In this document: positions 46,999-58,230 of the stretch, piece after piece
How positions within the stretch are numbered: position 1 is the stretch's first letter
Layout: every line of letters begins with the position of its first letter
From: Arthrobotrys musiformis
Lineage: Eukaryota; Ascomycota; Orbiliomycetes; Orbiliales; Orbiliaceae
NCBI GenBank assembly: GCA_036971715.1
Contig: JAVHJL010000007.1
Location: 1,984,001 to 2,048,000 of the forward strand
Direction of reading: 5' to 3'
Length of the DNA: 64,000 nt
Position numbers and translations under genes: made by a program
The notes under the pieces: model-generated
The model's input: only the letters and a program-made list of their open reading frames with translations
The model's database searches: none
What the model was told of the DNA's origin: nothing

Positions 46999-47382
46999 AT
47001 GCGTTTCTCTACTGTCTTGGGAGCTTTCGCCCTCGCCGCTGCCGTCAACGGATTGCCCATGGCCCCAGCTGCTGATGCTTCTGGATCCCACCCCCTCGCT
47101 GCACGTCAGCTCCAGCTTGATAACATCAGCAATGTTCTGACTGGTATCACTGGTGGTCTCACCGGATTTATTAACGCCTTCAAAACTATCGGATCCGCCT
47201 TCAGCGGTGTTGGCACTACAGCCCCCGCATCCCCACAAGCTCCAGCATCCCCCCAGGCTCCAACCATTCAACAGCCTGCTGCGCAGCTGCCACCACAGAC
47301 ATTCCCTATCGTTAGCACACCAAATCTCGGTACTGGTACCGCCACCAGTCCTATTGGTATTCAGGGACCACCTCGTGTCTAG
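46999..47382 (+). CDS. Small secreted protein, 127 aa, unknown
   Basis: A single exon with ATG in the context caagATGCG. Residues 1-18 are a clear signal peptide (MRFSTVLGAFALAAAVNG). A short propeptide-like stretch ends in LAAR, then comes an amphipathic Leu/Ile/Gly-rich segment (residues about 35-72: LDNISNVLTGITGGLTGFIN...). The C-terminal 50 residues are rich in Pro, Ala, Gln and Thr, with an ASPQAP unit given twice in tandem. There is no Cys in the mature part, so it is not a typical disulfide-stabilised effector. It could be a cell-wall or surface-active protein. I recognise no family. CT-rich leader and strong context suggest good expression. Confidence 0.75.
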   Translation: MRFSTVLGAFALAAAVNGLPMAPAADASGSHPLAARQLQLDNISNVLTGITGGLTGFINAFKTIGSAFSGVGTTAPASPQAPASPQAPTIQQPAAQLPPQTFPIVSTPNLGTGTATSPIGIQGPPRV

Positions 47383-50179
47383 AGCTCCAATCAATCTACA
47401 CAGAGAATGAAGGAAAAAATAACGCTAGAGAACCGAGCTCCCAGGCTGAAGGGAGGAATCAAAGAAATTTGCACACTATAATCCTGGCGAAAAACATCGT
47501 TTAATGATTCATGTACTTGTGTTTTGGTTTATAATATAGTATTTCGCATGCTTTTGGTTTTGTTGCGTGCTCGCTTTAATTTACTGGCAATGCTGGTGGC
47601 GTCGAGGGTTTATTTGTAAGATAATTAGTAGATCGAAATTCGAATTCATACACCCAAAATTATTTTTTATAGCTTCGGTTTGGGGTATTATATATATAAG
47701 CTGCTGTTTCCGTAATTATTCTCTTGAAATATAAAGAAACCTAGAAAATTCTGACTAGATATTTATCAAGAAGGAACCTCGCTAGAACTAGCCACCGAGT
47801 CCCGTTCATAACGTTAAATAGAGCGGGGCTTATGGTGACCGTGAAATTTTAGAGACTAGACGCGTTTACAAGTTGAATATGAGTCGCATTCGGGTCGGGG
47901 CAATTTAAATTCCATGACAGACTTGATTTTCTCGATTTAATTATATGGTTATGTACATACATACTTGAATTCGCGTAATCTAGTGCAGGAGGGCTTATGT
48001 TATCAACGAGCGGTCTATAACAGGGATGCATCACTAGATTGAGCTACGGACTGATTACGACATTGATACGACAAACGAAAAACCATAGCCCTAACCCAAG
48101 AGTATCTATTGGGCTACCTGCGCAACTTTCTGGTCGGTTCCAGGCTTGGTTTTAAACTCCAGCCTTGCTTTTCAAATCCGGATACGAGGTACCCAAGTAG
48201 CGAGTAGAAACTGGTTACAAAGGGAGCGAATAGAAAAAAACGAAGCAAAAGGAAAGAAAAGGCTGGATCCGGCCTGGCAGCAAGGTCAGTATTGGTCGGG
48301 GTAACAACATTAGCAGCTTTCACCTAAAATCTCCGCCAAAACTAAGCTTATTTTTCTGGAGAATACCGCGTGCACTACATAGATTGCGTGTTGGCCGTTG
48401 GGTTTTGAGAGAGCACGGCAGAGCCGGAATGACAGGGATGTGCACATGTGGCCCTCTGTAGATGGCAAGGATCAGGCGAATAGGGAAACATGCTCTGCAT
48501 TGTGTTGGGCACAAAACAACGGACATCGGGGCCAATCTGTCGCGATACGGCGAGCCCGTGGACAGCTTACCCCGAGATCCCACCTTCTATGAGGCACTTC
48601 AGTATACGATCGTTTCGAAGTTTATCTTATCTGCACTGATGGGAATCAACACTGACATCTGATATTTGATGGTCATCGTATACTATCGATCGTGGTGCTA
48701 GCATGCTATAGCATGCCGCGTATGGGTGGATATAGATACATAGCGATCTCAGAATTACCGGGCACTCCGGACATGGCATGCCTATGGCATAGATTTCAGT
48801 TTATTGAGAAATCTAGACCGCCCTTTCGCAATTGTGATCTCACGGTGTAAGCTGATATCATGATCGTTCAAGACTAGAGGTATCCGGCTTAAGCTTCTGA
48901 GACTACTTTTTCTCAAGGACCGGGGCCCAGGCACTTGTCATGCTTAAATCTTCAACGCCAATTTGTACATTAGCTTGACGGGCGCATGGAAATAAGTTGT
49001 CCTTAAAACCGTACCTATCAAAATATAGTTTCCAACGTCATTTTACAGATGGATGGTGGCAGGGGATTTGGTCAAAATATTACTTCTGAGTTTAAGGCTG
49101 AGGAGGTCCAAAATTCTCAGTTTTCATTCGCTCTCGCCCCAAAGTTTCTCCGAATGTGGGTCCTGATTACCTAACCCCTAAAACCCATTAAGCCCGCCAA
49201 CCGTCTTCCTTCGACGAGAAAGGAAACGCAGACCAAACTTTGCAGGAACGGGCTTCGGGGAGCAAATTTACCACGAACTTTCTTAGGCCTATTGGGCATG
49301 GAAGGAAACGATTAATCGAAAGCCAATTAGCCTCAAACCATACTTATTATCGTTTCAATGACTCAAGCGTTCGGGAGAAGGTTCCCCCTTGTGAAAGTAT
49401 CTCGTCGTCTGTCGTTTATTACTCAGCGCAGATGCACATGCGGCTTTGTAATCACCCCATTTCCAACTTTTGCAACAGCACAACACTGTACGTTCACCAA
49501 TAAAGTTCGGGGATGGTAATTTTTACTTTTTATTCTCACCACACACACACGAGAAAGAAACGGATGCCGGCGGGATTAAGCTAAAATTCGTCTAATAGGA
49601 AATCAGTGATGGTACCAAGGCGGCAGTTATCAGTTAGCCCAGATTGGAAAAACGTGTCCTGGCATATTCGTCAGCAACACCGACCCGATATTGGAAATCC
49701 AATCCTATGTAATCAATCTCACCGAAACAATGGGTTAATTCATGGATGGGCGCTTGATATTTTTTTCTATAAAGATACGGGTTTTAGATGTCGTATCGTG
49801 GACTTTTGTTTTTGAACTCATCATATTATAATATTATCAATCGATCTATAATACACTGGTCTCGTATATACGTATCTAGTCTTATAAAAAGCATAAACCA
49901 AATAATTGCCTGCTGCGCTACTTACCTTAAAGTTGTTTAATATATTCCGAATTCTACTGGTATATATATCCAGCAACTTCCCTCAAACCAAAACCCTTCG
50001 GATTGCTTGATTGTAATAAGATATTTCTATTTCTCTACTCTTATAACCCACACGGACTCCTTTACTCTAGTGCAAGATTAAAAAACAGCCAAACACTAGT
50101 TTCCCTCCATTAGCAAAATACTGCGAAGGCTTAAACAATAGCAGAGATACGATTCACTCTCGAGGGTGCCCTAGACACC
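47383..50179. other. 2.8-kb intergenic region
   Basis: No convincing gene. Short frames on both strands lack ATG starts or domain features. A perfect 16-bp palindrome sits at 48701-48716. The 400 bp before 50180 are AT-rich and should include the transporter promoter. Confidence 0.5.
48701..48716. repeat. Perfect 16-bp palindrome
   Basis: gcatgctatagcatgc equals its own reverse complement. It may be chance or a binding site for a dimeric factor; no gene is near enough to suggest which. Confidence 0.8.
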
Positions 50180-52067
50180 ATGTCTGCGCCAGTTACAAGA
50201 CAAATATCTATTAACCCGGTGCCGGAAAATAACGTTCCGGACGCATCACGGTTACAAGTCCCAAAAGATGAAAAGGACTCATCGTCAGAGAAAGATGTGT
50301 CCGGGACAGCGACGCCTTACAGTGGAAGCGAGTCCGGTAGAGACCCAGAAAAGATTGCTGAGATCTCTGATGACCCCGATCAAGTGCGATCGATTCACGG
50401 CATAAAGTGGTTCGTCGTCATTGCAGCCATCTTTTCGACAGCATTTCTTTGTAGGTTACCCGTAAAAAAAAAAAAAGGTTTAGACTATAAGTTATCTTGC
50501 TAACGGATATGCAATTTAGATGGGCTTGATAATACAGTTGTCGCGGATATTCAACCACAGATTATCGAGACATACGGGGACCTAACCAAACTATCCTGGC
50601 TTGGATCCGGTTTCCCACTCGGTTCTATATCGACTTTACTAGTTCTATCTAAGATCTACGGTATATTCAATACTAAGTGGCTATATATCGCGAGCATAAT
50701 ATTGTTCCTGGGAGGCAGCGCCCTTTGTGGTGGCGCTCCAACGATTGACTCTCTCATTGTGGTATGTCTAGCATACTATCAACATCCTTCTGTGGCCTTG
50801 TTATAATAACTAATCGGACATTTAGGGCCGTGTAATTGCTGGTGCCGGTGGTCAAGGCATGTACCTTGGCCTTTTAAATTTCCTTGCTACCCTCACGACA
50901 ATTCGGGAACGCCCAATATACAACGGACTTGTCGGCTTGGTTTGGGGTCTGGGCACGGTTCTAGGACCTGTTGTCGGCGGTGGCTTTGCAAGCTCAAGTG
51001 CGACCTGGCGTTGGGCCTTCTATATCAACCTTGTCTTGATCGGAGTCTTTACACCCGTTTACATCTGGATCCTGCCCTCTGTACAACCCGACGAAACAAC
51101 TCCGGCTAAGCAGAAACTTAAGCAGCTCGACTATTTGGGCGCTCTTTTGAGCGCCGGGATGTGGAGCACGTTTGTTATGGCCTTCACTTTTGGCGGCGCT
51201 CAGTGGGCGTGGGATGATGGTCGTACAATCGCTATGTTTGTCGTCTTCGGTGTCCTTCTCATCGCCTTTGTTCTTCAGCAATACTTTGCGATTTTAACTA
51301 CACCAGAAAACAGAGTTTTCCCAGGTCACCTTTTGCGCCGTCGTTCCTTTGTTCTCCTCTATATCCTCACCTCTACGCCTGCGGCTGGTGTTTTCGTACC
51401 AGCTTACTTCATCCCGTTGTACTTTCAGTTCTCAAAGGGTGATAGCGCCATTGATGCAGCTGTCCGATTACTACCTTTCGTTGTCCTTCTTGTCACATTT
51501 GTCATGCTTAACGGCTTCCTCATGCCCGTTTTTGGATATTACATGCCGTGGTATGTTTGGGCTGGTGTCTTCATGCTCATCGGCGGTAGCCTCATGCACA
51601 CTATCACCCCAAACACTTCCACCGGAACTGTTTACGGTTATTCGATTCTTGTGGCGGTGGGTGCTGGTGCCGCCTCCCAGGTGGCATACTCGGTCGCTCC
51701 AGCGAAAGTCGAGCCACATGATGTTCCATCCGCAATTGGATTCATGAACCACGCCCAAATCGGAACTATCGTTATTTCTCTAACGATCTCGGGAACTATC
51801 TTCCAGAACGTTGCCTTCACCTATCTTAAAGATGCTTTGAAGCAGTACAACTTTCCTGAGGAGGCTATCCGTGGGGCTATTGCGGGTACCCGCAGTCAAT
51901 TGTTTGGAGAATTGACTGAGGAAGCAAGGGCTAGCGCTATTGACGCTATTGTGCGTGCTATGGGACAGGTTTATATTCTCGTTATTACGGCTGGTGCTGT
52001 GACTCTTGTCACTTCTGTCTTCTTGAAGAGAGAGAAGTTGTTTATGACTGCCGCAGCCGCCGCATAA
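50180..52067 (+). CDS. MFS transporter, DHA2-type 14-TM drug/metabolite exporter, 584 aa
   Basis: Three exons (50180-50450, 50520-50761, 50826-52067); introns of 69 and 64 bp have gtaggt and gtatgt donors. The protein should move small molecules, often drugs or toxic metabolites, out of the cell by proton antiport. Residues 1-75 are a hydrophilic acidic cytoplasmic tail. TM1 is followed by YGLDNTVVADIQPQI, the motif D1 analogue of DHA2 proteins. Motif C is present as GLGTVLGPVVGGGF before WRWAFYINL, typical of antiporters. About fourteen hydrophobic helices can be traced to GQVYILVITAGAVTLVTSVF near the end. Intron 1 contains an A run of 13, a possible slippage site. Substrate unknown; no biosynthetic cluster adjoins it. 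Confidence 0.9.
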
Positions 52068-52978
52068 GCCTCTGGTCTTTAGGAAGATATGATGTATAGT
52101 CGGAATTAAGTACTTGCAAATAATAGTGAGAAGGTGGCATACTAATGAGGTGGGAAATCTAGATTTCATTTGTTTGGGGTATAAATTCCTTGGGTCAGCT
52201 CCTTCTTTTATATCTCTACTTTTGCGTTTTGTTTTCGTGTTGAGCAGGTAATAATTTCTATTTCATTAATGTATGTACGAGTAATATGATCATGTATATA
52301 TGGGATTGATACGGTGTCTTAGAATAAAGTAGTTTATGGGTGTAATTTCGATACATATTTGCAAATAAGAAATCGTGTAACTTGGACGTCTTAGCTTCCC
52401 CGAAGAAGGAGTGAATGATCGAACGTAAAGGTAGAGCGATGCGCCCTCTAGCACTGGCTACAATCTTCTAAATACTCACAAGCGGAAATATATATAGAGT
52501 TACTGATACCCAAGTTTACGATTCGGAAAAATGTATATTAATGTCGTAACTAGCTATTTTGGAGGCTATACTGAAAAATATATAGCGACATGAAAGCAAG
52601 TGCGGTACATTGAATTTAACTATAAACAAAATTCCTCGAAAGATGCCGATCGAAATTAAAGCGAAGGGCCCGGTAGGGGGGCTCTCTGCACCGCAGACTA
52701 GCTATGTGTAAACAAAATAGTCGATATTGAAAATCCAAGCGATTAAATGTATTTAGGTACTATACCACCAATAAAAACAATCCAAAGGACTAGTACTAAA
52801 TCCCCCTAAATAACGATCCATTCGAAGGCTAGCAACATAGTCGTGATCCAAACGTAGTATAAATGATACTCCGATTCCGTTTGTCGATAGAGATAGGAAG
52901 GCAGTTTATTGTCTGTGTGACAGACCTCAGTCGTTAGGTACTGTAATATTCCAAATAAAAATTTAAGAACCCGTCTTG
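52068..52978. other. Intergenic, convergent flanks
   Basis: AT-rich DNA between the transporter's stop and the stop of the minus-strand gene at 52979. No coding signal seen. Confidence 0.55.
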
Positions 52979-53392
52979 TCATAGAGTAACGGGAATACGA
53001 GGGCTACAACTGGGAAGAGAGGGTTTGGGGACATACAGTAGAGCCAGTTCGAGATCACCATGGATTCTTGCTTTCAGGGTGACTTCGACATCCAAATTGA
53101 GATCGAGTCTCAATCTCAATGTATCCTTCTTAGATCCGCCTTCACCGCCGGTTAAACCTTTGGCAACACCACTAACTGCGCCCGTAGCTCCATTTAATGT
53201 GTCTGAAACCTGGCTGGTGACTTGGCCGACTTGATTCCCAAGCTCCCCTACAGGTTGCAATGCTTGACTTTGACGGCCTCGGTTTCGACGCGGGCCTCGT
53301 CGTCTTGACCGCGAGCGCTGGCGAACTTCGTCTTCACTGTATTCCTCATCTTCGGATGGAGCGGTCGCTGTGGTATTCTTTTCGGAATCCAT
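52979..53392 (-). CDS. Fungal hypothetical protein with LDLNL-GDL motif (family copy 1), 137 aa
   Basis: A single open frame with ATG at 53392. The N-terminus is acidic (SEDEEYSEDE), then strongly basic (RQRSRSRRRGPRRNRGRQ). A Gly/Val/Thr stretch (residues 48-80) has amphipathic character. Residues about 90-119 carry the block RLRLDLNLDVEVTLKARIHG followed by DLELALL, nearly identical to the gene at 57565. I recall this block from many uncharacterised mould proteins; no function is known to me. Alternating charged and hydrophobic residues suggest beta strands. A canonical gtatgt splice donor falls just after ...LALL, so the 18-residue tail YVPKPSLPS... may not be the true C-terminus. Part of a local group with genes at 57565 and 59426. 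Confidence 0.65.
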   Translation of the reverse strand: MDSEKNTTATAPSEDEEYSEDEVRQRSRSRRRGPRRNRGRQSQALQPVGELGNQVGQVTSQVSDTLNGATGAVSGVAKGLTGGEGGSKKDTLRLRLDLNLDVEVTLKARIHGDLELALLYVPKPSLPSCSPRIPVTL

Positions 53393-54248
53393 TGTAGGTC
53401 TTTAGATTTTAATCTAGGGTGTTCTGAGTGGATAGTGCTTTGTTAAGGCTTGAGTTTGGTGATTTTTAGACTATTACTCTGCCGCTGGCTGTCTGAACAA
53501 ATTATAAGAATTTTGAGCAATCTCTGGGCTGGTCCATCAAATTAATCTCGTATATAAGGGGCCAGAATAAACTGGAATAATATCTTGGGGCGCTAGTATC
53601 GTACTTTCGAGATTGATTCGACGCATGACGATCGTGGGTGCTTGACCAGACGTCATCGGATCCCTACCAATAAGCTAGACGTCACAGCGAGCATAGTGCG
53701 TCACGCCTGAATCAAGCATGATGGAATATCCAAGGCGAAGAAGTTTATCTACAGAGACGGTTGATCATATCATCAAGGGACTGAGTCCATGAGTACTTTA
53801 TCATGCCAAATTGGCAGGGTGTACGAATTTCCAAAGGGCGCTCTAAAAAATTTTTTTTAGGAAAAATCCTGGATGTGGCACCTGTCATGGCCACGGAAAC
53901 CTGTACATGCGTTCGAAGCTAATTTAAGTTGAGGCGTACGTCAGAATCTAGAGATCTGCTGTGGAGGTATAATCGTTTTCTATAGTCCATATTCGACATG
54001 GGTGTGGTTCCCTGTTGATAGTTCATGGGTGAGTCGCGTATTCTTGCCTTTGATTCCATCCAATGACAAGCCACAGCTCGAATACTTTTGAAGGATGATA
54101 TCACCACACATACATTTTGTTTCCATCACTTTATGCTAGAAGATAATTCTTTGTATATTTCCTAGCGACCGTATTTTTCGCCTCTTTTATATCACAGTGA
54201 TATCTTGATCTTCTCTATTCCTGAAGCTGTGGTGTGGCGCTCGCGGAT
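53393..54248. other. Divergent intergenic region
   Basis: It separates the minus-strand gene at 53392 from the plus-strand gene at 54249, so it should contain both promoters. Short A/T-tracts only; no coding frame with ATG was accepted. Confidence 0.5.
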
Positions 54249-54861
54249 ATGGACACAATCGGGCTCCTCATTATATCCGCAATCCCGACGGTGATCGGCG
54301 TTACGCAGGCTTTAAGATTCAAAGAAAAGGCAGACGAAGAAGCAAAGAAAGGGCCCAAGTGGTTCAATCTCCTTTGTGTTACAGCGAACGAAAGCGACCC
54401 ATTTTACGGTGCAAAGATAGTGTTGGTCGGAAAGAAGGTTTGTGGCATGATAACTGAGCTTATGCTCTTTGAGATGTTCTGGTTAGGCAGCTGACGTTTA
54501 TAACCAGCTTTTGATTGATGCCAGGGACAAAACCGATGCCTTTCCATTCAAGGGTTTATTTCATGATTATATCGGAACAGAGATCCCGGGCTTAGTTTCA
54601 CATATTGGCACAGATCCCCCAGCACTTAATTGGATATTCGTTGAGAACGAGGAAGTGAAGTACGGGACGGGGTCGGAATCAAAGGGAGAAGGGAAGATAA
54701 TAGGTCCTTGGACTTACAAAGGAGGAATGCATTTACAAGAGAAGGCTTTGTTTTATGCCGGTCGGGAGGTCGAAGAAGGCCGATGGGAGCTCAAGTACGG
54801 TCAAAACCACAAAGGAACGAAAGTCCTCATAGCGATGGCTACTCTCGAAGGTGAGGGGTAA
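54249..54861 (+). CDS. Membrane-anchored fungal hypothetical protein, 180 aa
   Basis: Two exons (54249-54437, 54508-54861) join over a 70-bp intron (gtttgt donor, aaccag acceptor). The first usable ATG is at 54249. Residues 3-22 form one membrane helix (TIGLLIISAIPTVIGVTQAL). A short basic linker follows, then a soluble domain with PFKGLFHDYI, LVSHIGTDPPALNWIFVE and IIGPWTY. This order (TM, then PFxG, then DDPPxLNWxYVD-like, then GPW) matches a widespread mould-specific hypothetical family I recall; no biochemical role is known to me. It lies among the LDLNL-GDL motif genes and the DUF6987-like gene, which suggests a shared setting. Confidence 0.65.
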
Positions 54862-55295
54862 CAACCGGCCTACATATACCTTGCAATTCGATTGACTTAG
54901 TATATACATATATATTACAATTTTACAATCGTGAGGTTATAATTTAATACCACTGTTCACGAGGCAATATTACTAGTCTACATTTAATCCAAAGTGAGAG
55001 GCATTTGTGAAGTATCAAACAAATAGAGATCTCGAGATCTGGAGATTGCATTATGGTGATGTTAGACTAGAATGAAAAAATAAGTTTACAAGGCCACGCA
55101 ACCGAGTGAAAGTGCTTAATCGACTCTTCGTATACCCAAAGCTAAATCAAAAGCATTCCAACCCGTACATGCAATATCGTATGCATAGTGTCGAGGTTAA
55201 AAAAGTCGTAAGTCATAGCCAATTTAAATAAAACAACACACCATGTCCCTAGCTAGTGCTTGCGTTAAAATCAGGGGTCGAGACCGAATTTCGAT
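54862..55295. other. Convergent 3' flanks
   Basis: AT-rich, 430 bp, between the stop codons of two convergent genes. Nothing else seen. Confidence 0.6.
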
Positions 55296-56345
55296 TTATT
55301 TCTTTTTCCCAGTGACGGAGTACCCCATAGCATTGAGGAGTTTGTCGATACGAAGGCCTTGGAGAACTTGAGTGAGGGCGCCTCCAAGACCAAGCGCATT
55401 CAAAATGTTCGCAAGCAGGTTCAAAACCCCAGCGACAAGTAGCCCGACGGCGCCTAGAATTTGAAGGAGCGGCTCTGAGAGCATGCTAAATAGAGGTCCA
55501 AGTTCGCTCTTGGCTTTTGGCATCCCTTCGATTGCCTTGCGGCCCTTGTCGATTGTGGCTTGAACGCGAGTACTCAACTCATTACATCCGTCAATAACCA
55601 TCTTTTCATCGGCGGAGGCTTGAGCGTCTTCAACATGACGTTTAGCTAACCGCTCGAATTTGTTGTCGGGATCAAGTGCCTTGATTTGGTCCAAAGTCGA
55701 CTGCATTACAGAGTGCGCATTTTCAATGAGGGGTTTCATTTTGCTAACGAAAGCGTCTTCGTCTAACTCGTTGTTCTCTTTCTTTTTCTCGGCTTCGTCA
55801 ATCGTTTGATCGATCATATCGAGGAGAGGCTTGACTTTGTCAAGCCCTTTGTCGACGATTTGGGCCATGCGCTTCATGACCTTGGCGCGCTCTTCCTCGT
55901 CAGCGGCTTGTTGTTTCTCCTCATCAGTGAGTTCTTTTGGTGCCTCCTCCTCTGTTTTGTCTTTTGATTCCTTGTTTATTTCTGGATTTTCGATATTCTC
56001 TTTACCGCCAAAGTCTGAAGAGGCCTTCGAAGAGAGAGCTTGAGGCTCGACCACATTGAGGTGCTCTCCAGCCTCGGATGGCTGTCCAGGGCTTTGGTGA
56101 ACGGCGGCGCTCATACTGTCTGAGGGTGATAAAGATTCAGGACTAGATTCGTATAAAGATCTCGATTGTCGAGGAGTGGATATGTTTGTGGAAATTGGGT
56201 TTATGCCTTCGTTTGGAGGCGATGATGGTGCAGAAAGAAAAAAACTAGCAAGTGATGTTTCGTCTGAGTGATTAGATGGTGTAACTGATCCCTTAAATCT
56301 AGTTGGAAGAAGTTTTGATGCCAATGATCTGATTCCTTTGAACAT
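55296..56345 (-). CDS. DUF6987/LEA-like protein with hydrophobic C-terminus, 349 aa
   Basis: A single exon. The frame runs further upstream, but the first ATG is at 56345 (MFKGIRSLASKLLPTRF), so that is the start used. Residues 1-130 are Ser/Pro-rich and likely disordered. Residues 135-285 are charged and helical (DEEERAKVMKRMAQIVDKGL... DEDAFVSKMKPLIENAHSVM), resembling the C-terminal domain of fungal proteins annotated as LEA-domain proteins (I believe DUF6987). A strongly hydrophobic segment follows (about 288-330: LLQILGAVGLLVAGVLNLLA...), then a basic end (GYSVTGKKK). A membrane- or droplet-associated, stress-related protein is a reasonable guess, by analogy only. It sits inside the LDLNL-GDL gene group. 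Confidence 0.7.
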   Translation of the reverse strand: MFKGIRSLASKLLPTRFKGSVTPSNHSDETSLASFFLSAPSSPPNEGINPISTNISTPRQSRSLYESSPESLSPSDSMSAAVHQSPGQPSEAGEHLNVVEPQALSSKASSDFGGKENIENPEINKESKDKTEEEAPKELTDEEKQQAADEEERAKVMKRMAQIVDKGLDKVKPLLDMIDQTIDEAEKKKENNELDEDAFVSKMKPLIENAHSVMQSTLDQIKALDPDNKFERLAKRHVEDAQASADEKMVIDGCNELSTRVQATIDKGRKAIEGMPKAKSELGPLFSMLSEPLLQILGAVGLLVAGVLNLLANILNALGLGGALTQVLQGLRIDKLLNAMGYSVTGKKK

Positions 56346-57564
56346 AGTGTCGTCGTGCCACACTCTTATAGGCAGTGGCTGAAGAGGGCTCTCGGGTGTA
56401 ATCACTATAAAAGCTCCCCTGGGCGAACTGATTTACGTAGCAAGCTATTTTTCTATCGATAAAAAATATGGCCATGATTTTTTGCTTTCTATTGAGTTCA
56501 TCATCAATGCATCATGGTATGATCTACAGAACGACTTTTCAGAGAATTGATGCGCAAGAGGTTCTGTGGCTTGCGAATCAGTGGCGGTCCTGACCCTAGC
56601 CCGGAATATAGCGTTAGCGCCACCTTAAACTTCAAAGCTTTTCCGAACCTGTGACGTGCAATATACGTTATCTGTCAAAATTTAAAGATGTCCGAGTGTC
56701 TCGAATTTCCTGGGTGTCAACTTTTATTGGAAGCGAAAACGCAAAGTAACATCATGGATCTCCGCCCTGATCGAGAATTATCTTGAGAGATCGCTATTCA
56801 AAGACGCAAGCACCAATTTACAAGCTTTTCCCATGTAAAATTCAGGACGCCACCGATTTTTAAATTGTAGCAGTTGCAGATGACGATTAGTCGCCTCCAG
56901 CAATCCGTGTGTGTCCAGCCGTTGAGGTAGTTACTTGAAGAGGAACGTCCCTGTACCTGGAATATTCCTGTTTGATATTCTACTGTTGTATTTTGTATAT
57001 GGAAGGTTTAAACGACGCTGGGCCATGGCTCGGTCTGGTTGCCAAGTTTTATTTGGAGAAAAAAAGGAAATTGAGGCTAGTTGACTGGGGTTCAACGAAT
57101 AGGAGTGGGGCCGTGCGTCATGTCTGCACGTCTCGACGAGAGAGCCCCTGCAGAGCAGCTGCTTGGACGTCATCGAGACAATTTAATGTTTCCATGCAGG
57201 CGGCGGGCTAATCAAATTGACATGTACTTACATTGCTGTTTTGAATCTATTGGCCTACGTCTAGAAACAAAATCCGCTATTAGGTGAGAATATCCACGGG
57301 ACTGAGTAGCCACGCGGAAAACCCTGGATGGCAAGTGATGTCAGCGAAATGTCTATATGATGCCCATGTCTCGAGGCGGATTGAAAATTAGTGAGATCGC
57401 TTCAAAAGTATTTGGCAAGTTCGATCGGGACAAAATTTTCTCCATGTAAGGTTTTCCATCTCCCATACTCTTTGACATCTAAACTTCACCAATATATGCA
57501 TATTTAATTTTCTCCCAAACTTCGATTGCGCGGAAGATAATACATACAAGATTCGTCCTCGAAA
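56346..57564. other. Divergent intergenic region
   Basis: The region lies upstream of both the DUF6987-like gene (minus) and the gene at 57565 (plus). No accepted frame. Confidence 0.5.
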
Positions 57565-58230
57565 ATGACCGATACGCAGCAAACAGAGGATTGGGAAGGG
57601 CCTCCCTTGGATCAAGAAGAGGAAGAGGAAAGCCCTGGAAACCCGCAACCAGAACCAACGTCTTCAATTAGAAGAGAGGGCAACGCAGATACGGCACAAA
57701 ACCGCGATTCTAGTGGTTCTAGCGACGACGAAGAGGCATCGGCGCCACAATCTCCAAATCCGGAAGAAAACAAAGAGAACGTCGAAGAAAGGGGCGTAAA
57801 GGACCCACCGGAAAAGGGTACTGCCCCTCGTGGTCGAAGCAGGTCAAGACCTACACGGCGTCTAAGCGCCAAACCGTCGAAAATGAGCGATGGACAAAGA
57901 GACGGCGGGAGCTCTAGTATGACGGCGGTGTCGAATCCTGACAAACGGCAGTCTCTCCCACCTGTATACGAAGACAAAGAAACTGCCAATAAGGGGCAAC
58001 TTGTAAAGCGCAATCGCCGCCGCAATAAAAAGTCTGGCTACGAGTCGTCCGCTACGGAAGAGATGCCTCTAAGGGAAAGACAATACCCTCCCCAACAACA
58101 AATGCAAATGCAACAGCCAGAAGCCGGCAAAAAAAGCGACCCGATAAGGCTCCGATTAGACTTGAACCTCGAAGTCGAAGTAGAGCTTAAAGCTAGGATT
58201 CATGGCGACCTTACGTTGTCTCTCTTGTAA
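57565..58230 (+). CDS. Fungal hypothetical protein with LDLNL-GDL motif (family copy 2), 221 aa
   Basis: A single open frame with ATG at 57565. The first 190 residues are hydrophilic and low in complexity: acidic (DQEEEEESP), Ser/Asp (SSGSSDDEEA), then Arg/Ser-rich (RGRSRSRPTRR) and basic (KRNRRRNKKSGYESS). The ordered part is the extreme C-terminus, IRLRLDLNLEVEVELKARIH then GDLTLSLL, nearly the same block as in the gene at 53392. The stop TAA lies inside a perfect gtaagt donor (58227). A 48-bp intron to AG at 58273-58274 has a tactaat branch and would replace the last residue and stop with a short Ser-rich tail ending at 58308. Both forms are possible. Function unknown. Confidence 0.65.
   Translation: MTDTQQTEDWEGPPLDQEEEEESPGNPQPEPTSSIRREGNADTAQNRDSSGSSDDEEASAPQSPNPEENKENVEERGVKDPPEKGTAPRGRSRSRPTRRLSAKPSKMSDGQRDGGSSSMTAVSNPDKRQSLPPVYEDKETANKGQLVKRNRRRNKKSGYESSATEEMPLRERQYPPQQQMQMQQPEAGKKSDPIRLRLDLNLEVEVELKARIHGDLTLSLL

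Noticed and set aside
57565..58230. Reading the Arg/Ser-rich region as an SR splicing factor
   Set aside because: There is no RNA-recognition motif, and the RS stretch is short. The conserved part is the C-terminal LDLNL-GDL block.
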